DNA of 38,509 bases from Methylotenera sp. (GTDB lineage Bacteria > Pseudomonadota > Gammaproteobacteria > Burkholderiales > Methylophilaceae): assembly GCA_020035195.1 (NCBI GenBank), contig JAIQBT010000070.1, forward strand, positions 1 to 38,509. The letters run 5' to 3'. The position numbers were made by a program, and so were the translations under genes. This document shows, piece after piece, positions 8,852 to 16,127 of the stretch (positions within the stretch are counted from its first letter, which is position 1; each line of letters opens with the position of its first letter). The notes under the pieces are model-generated. The model ran no database searches, was not told where the DNA came from, and saw only the letters and a list, made by a program, of their open reading frames with translations.

Positions 8852-9481
8852 TTATTTAAGGGCGTAATCGATACGACCATCGGGGGTGGTGGATTGCAGC
8901 GCTAGCCACTCACCGTCCAAACCGTACCACAGGTCTATGACAAATTTATTGGTATTAATTTTATAGCGTTCGGCCTTCACCGCTTGGCCTTTGGCCAGTA
9001 TGGTTTCTTGCCCCAGCGCACTGATTTGGGCATTCAAGTACTCGCCGGTTTGTGGGTTTAGCAATTTTTTTTGCTGCAGTATTTTTGGGTTCCAATAGGC
9101 AAAGGTCATCACACATTGTTGGCTTATTTCCAGTGGCGTTGGCGCGGCTAACCTAAACATGGCTTTGTCTTGCGTGCCTCCTACCACGGTGGCTTTGCTG
9201 TTTTCTTGGGTTTTGGCCTCCAATTTTTTTAAGCAATCGTTTTGCCAAACTTCATTGGCCACGTGGTGGTATTTAAAAACGCTGATGGACAAAAATGTTA
9301 CATTAAATTTGGCCTCACTTTTTAAAGCCAATTGACCGTCCTCTTTAGCATCGAGCACAAACGCATGCGTGCCTATGGCTTTGCCGTCCATGGACACATC
9401 AAACTGCCAATCTTGGGCCAGGGCCAAGCATGGGCATAGCCAAACTAAAAAAAGCGCGCTTATAAATTGTCTGCGGGTCAT
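8852..9481 (-). CDS. Exported DUF6134-like protein
   Basis: A 209-residue protein with a signal peptide (M-T-R-R-Q-F then a hydrophobic core ending L-A-L-A near residue 22; the R-R pair is weakly Tat-like). The mature part has the pattern W-x-F-x-V-x-M-D-G-K-x-I-G-x-H-x-F, then a Y-H-H-x-x-x-E-x-W segment and a terminal D-Y-x-L, which I associate with the DUF6134 family. The family function is unknown, but a beta-rich fold that binds a hydrophobic ligand in the periplasm would suit the operon. The gene lies 13 bp before the lipocalin and 3 bp after the DUF1295 gene. The family name is the less certain part of the call. Confidence 0.7.
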   Translation of the reverse strand: MTRRQFISALFLVWLCPCLALAQDWQFDVSMDGKAIGTHAFVLDAKEDGQLALKSEAKFNVTFLSISVFKYHHVANEVWQNDCLKKLEAKTQENSKATVVGGTQDKAMFRLAAPTPLEISQQCVMTFAYWNPKILQQKKLLNPQTGEYLNAQISALGQETILAKGQAVKAERYKINTNKFVIDLWYGLDGEWLALQSTTPDGRIDYALK

Positions 9482-9484
9482 GCC

Positions 9485-10264
9485 TTAATCCACTTTTTTT
9501 GGAAACCAGGGCACAAAGCCCGAGGTGGTTTTCATGTAAGTCGCGTAGCCAGGACGCCTAGTAGCAATGTCGGCTTCCAGTAATTTTGCGCCTGTCACTT
9601 TGACCAATAAATAGGCCATGAACAACGATGAGATAATCGCCCACCAATAGTCTGAGGCCACTGCGATGCACCCGTAGCCAAACCAAAGGCAGGCTTCACC
9701 AAAGTAATTGGGGTGGCGGGTATAACGCCAAAACCCGCTGCTTAAGACTTGATCTTTGTTGCGGGCTTGCGAGACAAAATGCGCCAATTGCCTGTCGCTC
9801 ACCACTTGAAAGCACATGCCGATTAGCCAGAGCATCAAGCCTAGCGCATCCCAGCCATTAAGTGGGCTGGCAGATAGGGTGGCGACGTGCAAGGGTAAGG
9901 CTATTATCCACGCCAACACGGCTTGCAATAGAAACACCAAATACAGGCTTTTCATTCGGAAGTTGGGTTCGTTATGGGCGCGTATGGCTTGGTAGCGTCC
10001 GTCTTCTGGCTTGTTGTGATTGCGCTTGTGCAAATGCCAACTGAGGCGGCAAGACCAAATGGCCACCAAGCTTAAAATCAACCAAGCGCGAGGGCCGGCT
10101 TCTGCGTAGGCAAAAAAACTAAACAGCGTGCTGAACAAGAAAAACATGGCCCACACGCTGTCCACCAAGGTGACATTGTTGTTTTTTAAACTTAAGGCCC
10201 AGGCCAATATGGCCATCATGCATAGCGGAACAAGGGTGATTAAGTAATGCGCAAAATTAAACAT
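9485..10264 (-). CDS. DUF1295 family membrane protein (steroid 5-alpha-reductase-like)
   Basis: A polytopic membrane protein of 259 residues with about six hydrophobic segments. The C-terminal S-G-F-W-R-Y-T-R-H-P-N-Y-F-G-E motif near residues 180-195 is the signature shared by DUF1295 proteins, steroid 5-alpha reductases and isoprenyl carboxyl methyltransferases. That motif region binds NADPH or SAM in characterised relatives, so reduction of an unsaturated lipid is possible, but no substrate is known. It overlaps the DUF2878 gene by 8 bp. Its conserved presence in Cfa-type lipid clusters supports a role in acyl-chain or polyprenoid modification. Confidence 0.9.
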   Translation of the reverse strand: MFNFAHYLITLVPLCMMAILAWALSLKNNNVTLVDSVWAMFFLFSTLFSFFAYAEAGPRAWLILSLVAIWSCRLSWHLHKRNHNKPEDGRYQAIRAHNEPNFRMKSLYLVFLLQAVLAWIIALPLHVATLSASPLNGWDALGLMLWLIGMCFQVVSDRQLAHFVSQARNKDQVLSSGFWRYTRHPNYFGEACLWFGYGCIAVASDYWWAIISSLFMAYLLVKVTGAKLLEADIATRRPGYATYMKTTSGFVPWFPKKVD

Positions 10265-10778
10265 GCTTAGACTCTGTTTGATTAAGGAATGAGGCTAGTT
10301 TTAGCAACAAAGGCACGGCGATGGCCCAGCCCATGGCTAAATACAACATGGCGAGGCTAAAGTTAGGCAAGCTAAGTGCACCGAGTCGCTCCCCTGCCCA
10401 ATAACATAAAGGTCCAGCAAGGCCGCCAAGCAAGACGGCAAGCGCCGTGTGCTTTTTCAGCCAAGCTAAGCTGATGTTTAAGGTGCTGGCAAATAAAGCC
10501 CACAAACTGATCATCCATGGTGGCGACAAGGCGTCTGGCCAAGAAGCCATGGGGCTAAACGTCACCCCATTTAATTGCAGTAACACGCTATCGAACACTA
10601 AACCGAATACGGCGGCCAACAACAGCAAACGGATTTCCGCTCTTTTTTGCTTGGATCGCGACAGGTGTAAGGTCAAGATGACTAAGGCATTAAGTACGCC
10701 CAACCATGGAGAGAGGTAAGCCGCCCCCAACACGCAGGCAAACCAGCCTATTTGAAAGCCGATGATATTAAATAACAT
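10257..10778 (-). CDS. DUF2878 family membrane protein
   Basis: A small 173-residue integral membrane protein with five or six hydrophobic segments. The opening N-I-I-G-F-Q-I-G-W-F-A-C-V-L-G-A-A and the central G-L-V-F-D-S-V-L-L-Q-L-N-G-V resemble DUF2878 proteins, which typically occur in Cfa/DUF1295 lipid clusters. No catalytic motif is evident. It lies 9 bp downstream of the first methyltransferase gene and overlaps the next gene, so it is a core operon member. The function is unknown. Confidence 0.8.
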   Translation of the reverse strand: MLFNIIGFQIGWFACVLGAAYLSPWLGVLNALVILTLHLSRSKQKRAEIRLLLLAAVFGLVFDSVLLQLNGVTFSPMASWPDALSPPWMISLWALFASTLNISLAWLKKHTALAVLLGGLAGPLCYWAGERLGALSLPNFSLAMLYLAMGWAIAVPLLLKLASFLNQTESKHV

Positions 10779-10787
10779 GCCTAGGCT

Positions 10788-11828
10788 TCATTTTTTTTCA
10801 AACAGGTAATGGCCTACCCACCATTCTTGGCCAGCGTTGTAGCCAAACAACTCGGCACAAGCCATGAAGAAAATGCGCCAGCGCTGACGCCACAGCACGA
10901 CGTTTTCCGCGCCGTAACAATCGGCCAAAATGCCGTTAATGACTACTTCGTTATGGGCCATATTGACCAACCATGCATTGGCAGTTTTTTCGTAGTGCGT
11001 GCCATCCCAGCGCCATTGCCTGCTTAATTTTAGGTGTTTTTGAAATTGGCTGGGGGTGTCGTCGCTGGGCATGAAGCCGCCGGAAAAAAAGAATTGGCTC
11101 ATCCAGTCGTCGTCGCCTTGCACTTCAAAAGCGTAGGGCACGTCTTTGTGGCAAAAGATGTGCATGAAAAACTTCCCTTGCGGGGACAGCCAGCGCTTGA
11201 TTTTTTCAAACAGCACTTCGTAGTTGCGCATGTGCTCAAACATCTCGACCGAAACGACGCGATCAAAGCGCTGCTCGGTATCAAAATTATTCATGTCGCA
11301 GGTGATGACATTCAGGTTGTTTAAATTTTCTTTATTAGCGATGGCTAAAATAAAATCGCGTTGCGATTTGGAGTTGGACACCGAGGTGATTTGGCTGTTG
11401 GGGTAATGCCTGGCCATCCATAAGGATAAAGAACCCCAGCCGCAACCCAATTCCAAAATGGCCTGACCATTTTTTAAATCCGCGTGCAGGGTGGTCTGGG
11501 TCAGAGCCTGCTGTTCAGCATCGTCTAAATGATGGATGCCGTTTGGCCAATAGCAACTGCTGTATTTTCGGTGTTTGCCCAGCACTAAATCAAAGAAGGC
11601 GGCAGGCACTTCGTAGTGTTGGGCATTGGCCATTTCTGGCAAGGGGGCGATTTGTGCCTGTCGCATGCTTTGAAAAAACTGGGCACGGAGCTCGCTGGCG
11701 ATTTCCGTGTTGCCGGCAGAAATATCAATCAAACGTTGTTGGCTAAGCTGGCGTATGCCAAATCGAATAAGAAAATCGGGCATTAAACCCGACTCGGATA
11801 AACGGATGGCCGCCTTAGAAAAAATCAT
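10788..11828 (-). CDS. Second Cfa-family SAM methyltransferase (coclaurine N-methyltransferase-like branch)
   Basis: This 346-residue protein belongs to the Cfa/mycolic-acid-synthase methyltransferase family but lacks the long N-terminal lipid-binding domain of classical Cfa. Visible motifs are H-Y-E-V-P-A-A-F-F at 71-79, Y-S-S-C-Y-W near 89-94, the SAM site I-L-E-L-G-C-G-W-G-S at 124-133, and V-S-V-E-M-F-E-H-M-R-N-Y near 190. The E-M-F-E-H-M-R-N-Y version and K-Y-S-S-C-Y-W are those of the coclaurine N-methyltransferase-like group. It is the first gene of the nine-gene lipid operon. Two distinct Cfa-type enzymes in one operon suggest two successive methylations, for example UfaM- and FufM-like steps; this is inference. 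Confidence 0.9.
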   Translation of the reverse strand: MIFSKAAIRLSESGLMPDFLIRFGIRQLSQQRLIDISAGNTEIASELRAQFFQSMRQAQIAPLPEMANAQHYEVPAAFFDLVLGKHRKYSSCYWPNGIHHLDDAEQQALTQTTLHADLKNGQAILELGCGWGSLSLWMARHYPNSQITSVSNSKSQRDFILAIANKENLNNLNVITCDMNNFDTEQRFDRVVSVEMFEHMRNYEVLFEKIKRWLSPQGKFFMHIFCHKDVPYAFEVQGDDDWMSQFFFSGGFMPSDDTPSQFQKHLKLSRQWRWDGTHYEKTANAWLVNMAHNEVVINGILADCYGAENVVLWRQRWRIFFMACAELFGYNAGQEWWVGHYLFEKK

Positions 11829-11902
11829 TTTTTGCCTTTAATAAATAGATATACATTCGTATGAGTTAAAACCCTAAAAAAGGTTTAGCTGTTTGAACAA
11901 TT

Positions 11903-11928
11903 TCTTAGTTATACACTCAGAGTGATCA
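11903..11928 (-). promoter_or_regulatory. Candidate ECF-sigma promoter of the lipid operon
   Basis: On the minus strand TGATCA (11928-11923) is followed after 15 bases by TAAGA (11907-11903). This resembles the TGATC/TAAGA elements reported for RpoE-ChrR type ECF promoters, which are known to drive Cfa/DUF1365/FAD-oxidase genes elsewhere. A start near 11897 would leave a leader of about 70 bases. The exact spacing tolerance is from memory, and no rpoE or chrR gene is in the window, so this is tentative. The TGATCA overlaps the msrA start codon. Confidence 0.35.
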
Positions 11929-12440
11929 TGAAAAATTTACAAAAATTATACCTAGCCGGCGGCTGTTATTGGGGCATGGAAGAATTATTTCGCCACATGC
12001 CCGGCGTTGTGGCTACCCAAGTAGGATTTTCCGGGGGGCACATCGCTAATGTGGCCTACCGTGAAGTGACCACTGGCACCACTGGCCATGCCGAAACACT
12101 GATGGTGGAGTTTGATGCAGACCAGGTCAGCTTAAGGCACCTGCTGTTTGAGTTCTTTCGGGTGCACAACCCGACCAAACCGAATCAGCAGGGTAATGAC
12201 CTAGGCACGCAATACCGTTCCGCTATTTTTTATACCAACGATGCGCAAAAAGCCATGGCCGAACAAGTGATTGCCACCGTCGATGCCTCTGGCCAATGGG
12301 GCATGCCGCTGGTGACTACACTGGAAGCATTTCAGGCCTTCTACCCGGCGGAAGAAAAACACCAGAAATACATCATGCAATTTCCCGATGGCTACACATG
12401 CCACCACAGGCGCAATTTTGATTTGGGTGAAACAGCATGA
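11928..12440 (+). CDS. msrA: Peptide-methionine (S)-S-oxide reductase MsrA
   Basis: MsrA repairs oxidised methionine by reducing the S-epimer of methionine sulfoxide, normally with thioredoxin. The catalytic G-C-Y-W-G motif lies at residues 12-16 with Cys13 as the nucleophile (Tyr replaces the more usual Phe). The family blocks G-V-x-x-T-x-V-G-F-S-G-G, H-A-E-T and G-N-D-L-G-T-Q-Y-R-S follow in order. The ATG at 11928 is preferred over an in-frame GTG six bases upstream because AGAG lies five bases before it. The length of about 170 residues is that of the short cytoplasmic form. It overlaps the peroxiredoxin gene by 4 bp, and diverges from the lipid operon. Confidence 0.95.
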   Translation: MKNLQKLYLAGGCYWGMEELFRHMPGVVATQVGFSGGHIANVAYREVTTGTTGHAETLMVEFDADQVSLRHLLFEFFRVHNPTKPNQQGNDLGTQYRSAIFYTNDAQKAMAEQVIATVDASGQWGMPLVTTLEAFQAFYPAEEKHQKYIMQFPDGYTCHHRRNFDLGETA

Positions 12441-12976
12441 TTAAGCTACTGCTACTGCTACTGCTTGTTAGCGTGGTGGCCTTGGCGCTGTTCCTTTATT
12501 TTCAATTTTCAGCCCGCGCGCAGCCCAAGGTCGGTGAGCCGGCGCCACCTTTTAGCTTGCCCGATCAACACGACCAACGGCAACGCTTATCTGACTTTAA
12601 AGGGCATTGGTTAGTGCTGTATTTTTACCCCAAAGACGACACGCCAGGTTGCACGAAAGAAGCCTGTCACTTTCGTGACGATCACACGGCTTTGCAACAA
12701 TACGGCGCCAAGGTGGTGGGCATCAGTGTCGACAGCAGTGCAGCGCACGCCCAATTTGCCAATAAATACCGTCTGCCTTTTCCGCTATTGGCCGATACGT
12801 CGGGTCAAGTTGCTCAGTCCTACGGCGCCTTGATGCATTTGGGTTGGCTAAAGCTGGCTAAACGCCATACTTTTCTCATAGACCCGGAAGGCAGGGTGGC
12901 CAAAGTGTATGTGAATGTGGACCCCAACACCCATAGCCAAACCTTGCTAAAAGACATTCAAGCTTTGCAGGAGTAG
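12437..12976 (+). CDS. Membrane-anchored Bcp-type peroxiredoxin
   Basis: A thiol peroxidase of the AhpC/TSA Bcp/PrxQ group that reduces hydrogen and lipid peroxides. The core is Y-F-Y-P-K-D-D-T-P-G-C-T-K-E-A-C near residues 62-77, with the peroxidatic Cys72 and the resolving Cys77 of the 1-Cys/atypical 2-Cys type five residues later. Unlike cytoplasmic Bcp it starts with about 20 leucine/valine-rich residues that form a transmembrane anchor or uncleaved signal, so the catalytic domain is probably periplasmic. The coupling with msrA (ATGA overlap) makes a two-gene repair and peroxide-removal operon. It may protect the modified membrane lipids made by the divergent cluster. Confidence 0.92.
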   Translation: MIKLLLLLLLVSVVALALFLYFQFSARAQPKVGEPAPPFSLPDQHDQRQRLSDFKGHWLVLYFYPKDDTPGCTKEACHFRDDHTALQQYGAKVVGISVDSSAAHAQFANKYRLPFPLLADTSGQVAQSYGALMHLGWLKLAKRHTFLIDPEGRVAKVYVNVDPNTHSQTLLKDIQALQE

Positions 12977-12979
12977 ACC

Positions 12980-13393
12980 ATGACTAAACCGCGTTTTTAT
13001 ATCCCCGGCATTTTTCTGTTGTTAGGCTTAGCCTATGCCATCAACATGGATTGGTTGCAGGCACCTCAAGCAAGAGCACCCACGCCCCTAGAAAAGGCCG
13101 GCAATGACTGTGCCGGTATTGCTGACAATGCGGTGGCCCACATGCAGGCGGTCGTGGCTTTTCAAGTGCTGGAAAAAGAGGGGCGTAAGATTAATGTCAT
13201 GCGGCGTTGCATGGCAGACCATGGCTACATGGCAAACCCTAAATGGTTGGCCTACGGTGCACCGATGGCCAAGGAGCAGGCCTTAAAGAATGGCATATCC
13301 GAAGCCGAAGCCATAGAAAGCCTTAGGCGCCTTAACATGATGGTCTTCACGGCCAAAGACCAACAGCCTATTTACTGGGTGGCAAAGCCTTAG
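12980..13393 (+). CDS. Small membrane-anchored protein of unknown function
   Basis: I do not recognise this 137-residue protein. Residues 8-22 form a hydrophobic segment, so it is exported or membrane anchored with its bulk in the periplasm. Two cysteines (in N-D-C-A-G near residue 43 and R-R-C-M-A-D-H-G-Y near 77) could form a disulfide; the C-M-x-x-x-G-Y pattern is common in small exported proteins. The C-terminal part is predicted mainly helical. It follows the peroxiredoxin stop by three bases and is likely co-transcribed. Its 3' end overlaps the convergent protease gene by 26 bp. Confidence 0.65.
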   Translation: MTKPRFYIPGIFLLLGLAYAINMDWLQAPQARAPTPLEKAGNDCAGIADNAVAHMQAVVAFQVLEKEGRKINVMRRCMADHGYMANPKWLAYGAPMAKEQALKNGISEAEAIESLRRLNMMVFTAKDQQPIYWVAKP

Positions 13394-14399
13394 ATTGTTT
13401 CAAGGCCACGATGTTGCTGGCCAACAATTCCGCGGCATAGGGGTCCAAGCTGTTAATGCGCTGCGTCAATTTTTCCAGGGCATCAAAATCGGCTTCCTGC
13501 AAAGCGATTTTCGATTGTTGCATGAAGACCTCAAGGTGCTGCGGATTCAAGCTCAATGCTTTATTTAACTCATTTTTAGCCAATGGTGCACGGTTTAAAC
13601 CGTGGTCAGCGACGCCTAAGTAATACCAGGCATCAGGGGCCTCAGGTTGGCTTTTGGTCCAAGCCTCAGCGATGGCGTGTAAGGTAGGCCAATCCTTATT
13701 TTGATAGGGAATTACCACCTGCATAAAATAGGGTTGTTGATCAAAAGGCAACGCCCAAAATGGCGACTCGTCTGTATTTAAACTCAATAATTCTTTGCTG
13801 GCGATGAGTGCTCTTATCCATTCCACCGGCAAGCTGTAATAGAAACCTTGCGGTCCTGGGCTTTTAAAGGTGGTCATGCCGATTAAATTCAGCTTTTTGT
13901 CAAACAGTGCACCGCCACTAGATCCCAATGAAAATGCCGTGTTAGAACGGATAATGAGGCTGCCATCCATGGCGTATTTGGCCTTGATTGAGCCGTACGA
14001 TGGTTGCGGTACGTTGTTGCCATTGGGGTAGCCCAAACTAAACACGTCTTCTTCTATGGCCAAGCTGGCCGAGTCGCGTAAATTGACCGGCTTAAACGGC
14101 AAGCCTTCAAATTTGAGGGCGCACAAGTCATGCTTCCAGTCGGCTTTTAGGGCGATGGGTTTGTAGCCATCGTTGTATTTGGCGACGTTGGCCCCTTTGC
14201 CATTGGCTAACACGTGGCAATTGGTCACTACGTATTCTGGGCTGACAACCACGCCTGTGCCTGTACCTACCGTGCCGTTACCCAGCTCAACGGAAATTTG
14301 CACGATGGAATGGTGCAAGGACAGCAGTTCACCTATGCTGGGTTGGGCGATCACTTGGCTGGCTTGGGCCAGCAAAAAAAGCGCGATGAGATTTTTCAT
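13368..14399 (-). CDS. Exported trypsin-fold serine protease with C-terminal TPR-like repeats
   Basis: A 343-residue periplasmic protease. A signal peptide ends near residue 19 (V-I-A-Q). The catalytic triad of the S1 fold is visible: His62 in V-T-N-C-H-V-L, Asp91 in K-H-D-L-C-A-L, and Ser161 in S-L-G-S-S-G-G-A-L. Instead of the PDZ domains of DegP/HtrA, the C-terminal third (about 220-340) contains helical repeats (W-Y-Y-L-G-V-A-D-H-G-L-N-R, A-L-S-L-N-P-Q-H-L-E-V-F) typical of TPRs, which could bind substrates or partners. It stands alone on the minus strand and converges with the peroxiredoxin operon. The substrate is unknown. Confidence 0.85.
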   Translation of the reverse strand: MKNLIALFLLAQASQVIAQPSIGELLSLHHSIVQISVELGNGTVGTGTGVVVSPEYVVTNCHVLANGKGANVAKYNDGYKPIALKADWKHDLCALKFEGLPFKPVNLRDSASLAIEEDVFSLGYPNGNNVPQPSYGSIKAKYAMDGSLIIRSNTAFSLGSSGGALFDKKLNLIGMTTFKSPGPQGFYYSLPVEWIRALIASKELLSLNTDESPFWALPFDQQPYFMQVVIPYQNKDWPTLHAIAEAWTKSQPEAPDAWYYLGVADHGLNRAPLAKNELNKALSLNPQHLEVFMQQSKIALQEADFDALEKLTQRINSLDPYAAELLASNIVALKQSKALPPSK

Positions 14400-14525
14400 G
14401 GGTGGCTTACCTTGTGAGAACAGACAAAATACCTATGCACTTGGTCTCTTGCGCACCCACTAGGTTCAATTAACTTACCTGGCTGCTTGCCTAACACCGC
14501 ATGGCAAGGGCGTAAGCGTGCTGGG

Positions 14526-16112
14526 CTATTTGGGCTGGGCTAAATGCGCGTTATGAAACGCGTGGCATGACATGCAACTGCTGGCAATGCGTTTGGGTTT
14601 AGGGCTGTTGCCGGAATGGCAGCGTAAACAGGTTTTTCTGTCCGGCATGGCCACGTCGGCACTGCTTTCTGATTGCTCCACCTGATGGCAGGCTACGCAT
14701 TTTTGTGTGCGGTGCGAGGCGTGATTAAATTGCGCTTTGCTAAACCAATCTTGGCTAATCCTGACTTTTTTAACACGCCATGGCGCGCTGCTGTCTTTAT
14801 GGCTGGCTTGAATTTCGTGGCAATAGGCGCAGCCATTTTCTTTGAGGGAATTGGCATAGCGGGCTTGGTCTTTAGGCGCCTTCACTTTGAGGGCGTTCAT
14901 CACCGTTTCTTCATCGCCATGCGGCACGCTAAAGCTTTGTTTGCCTAAGCCTAATTGCAGTTGGTTTGCATGGCACAGTTGGCAGTCGCGCTTAAAATCA
15001 ATCGGCTGTATGCGCATTTCCTTGCCCTCACCTTGGTGGCAATTGCTGCAACTTAATTCACGAATGTCCATGACCCCGTTGGGCCCTTGCACCAGACCCA
15101 CGTGTTGGGAATGCGGAAACTTCAAACCGGAATGCTCCACTAAACGCGTCTTATTCGTTTGTGGAATGCGCTCTAGGCTGGTTTTCCCCAGTTGGTCATG
15201 GTGCTCACGGATGAAGCTGAGTTTAAATTCTGGGTGGCTACGGTCAAAATCTTTGACATCGGCTAAGGTGCTTTTAGCATCCACCGCTTTGATGTCCGCA
15301 TGGCAATTGACACAATTGTTGTTGTCTTGCTTGGCCAGTGGATGTGGTGCTTTGTGTTCTCTATGGCACTCAGCGCAGCGCATGCCATCCGACAAGCGGC
15401 CGCTGCTGTTAAACACGCGTTTTTGTAAAGCAGGATCGGCGATGTGTGCGGCGGTGTTCTGATGGCATTTCACGCAGGCCTGATCTTTAACCTGTTGGGT
15501 TAATTTTTCGTGGCAATTAAAGCACTGTGAGCCGAAATGCAAATGCGCATTTGAGACATGGCCTGGGCTCCAAACTCGGTCAAAGCCTAATGGAAGCTGC
15601 GCCATGGTTTTGTTTAGGGATGGAATTAGATTTTGTGCCAAAGGCAGGGCAATAAACACCAAGGCAATAAAAGCCGCCATCCACAATGCTATGCGTCGTT
15701 TAAAGCTAGATGCACCGCGCAAGGGTTCGTGCGTGCGTAATTTTAAATCTTGAAAATCATCGGGTAGGCGTTGCAGCAATAACAAGGACACCGCAATGTC
15801 CACATCGGGCGGTGCCGGCTCAACTTTTAATTGGTAAGGGCCTATGCTGATGAGTTTGCCGTGGCTCAATTCTATATGTTGTTGCACCACGCCATCGACC
15901 GCTAGTTCGCCGTTGATGGCGACTAAATAAAGTTGCCCGTCGTCCAAGCGTTTGATGACGGCATGGTGCATGGCCAAGCGCGGGTCTAACAGATGAATGG
16001 TGCATTCGGCGCCGCGGCCTAGGCTGATTTCTTCAGACGTTAAGGTGCGGTAGTTGCGTGATAACACGCCGCGTGTGCTGTGGGAGATTTTAATTAATAG
16101 GCAATTGATCAT
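14526..16112 (-). CDS. FHA domain-transmembrane-decaheme cytochrome c protein
   Basis: A 528-residue fusion. Residues about 25-98 form an FHA-type phosphopeptide-binding domain (L-G-R-G-A-E at 31-36, H-H-A-V near 49-52, N-G-E near 67). The usual Ser of the S-x-x-H-A motif is Ala47, so phosphothreonine binding may be altered. A single transmembrane helix at 141-159 follows. The C-terminal region carries ten C-x-x-C-H heme-binding motifs (first at 197-201), predicted periplasmic. The protein thus joins a cytoplasmic signalling domain to a periplasmic multiheme wire. It is the last gene of a three-gene operon, 15 bp after the b-type membrane protein, and should receive electrons from it. The heme count is direct; the electron path is inferred. 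Confidence 0.88.
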   Translation of the reverse strand: MINCLLIKISHSTRGVLSRNYRTLTSEEISLGRGAECTIHLLDPRLAMHHAVIKRLDDGQLYLVAINGELAVDGVVQQHIELSHGKLISIGPYQLKVEPAPPDVDIAVSLLLLQRLPDDFQDLKLRTHEPLRGASSFKRRIALWMAAFIALVFIALPLAQNLIPSLNKTMAQLPLGFDRVWSPGHVSNAHLHFGSQCFNCHEKLTQQVKDQACVKCHQNTAAHIADPALQKRVFNSSGRLSDGMRCAECHREHKAPHPLAKQDNNNCVNCHADIKAVDAKSTLADVKDFDRSHPEFKLSFIREHHDQLGKTSLERIPQTNKTRLVEHSGLKFPHSQHVGLVQGPNGVMDIRELSCSNCHQGEGKEMRIQPIDFKRDCQLCHANQLQLGLGKQSFSVPHGDEETVMNALKVKAPKDQARYANSLKENGCAYCHEIQASHKDSSAPWRVKKVRISQDWFSKAQFNHASHRTQKCVACHQVEQSESSADVAMPDRKTCLRCHSGNSPKPKRIASSCMSCHAFHNAHLAQPK

Positions 16113-16127
16113 GGTGGTTAAAATCGC

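Noticed and set aside
14526-16112. Type VI secretion link suggested by the FHA domain
   Set aside because: No T6SS genes are present and the rest of the protein is a decaheme cytochrome.
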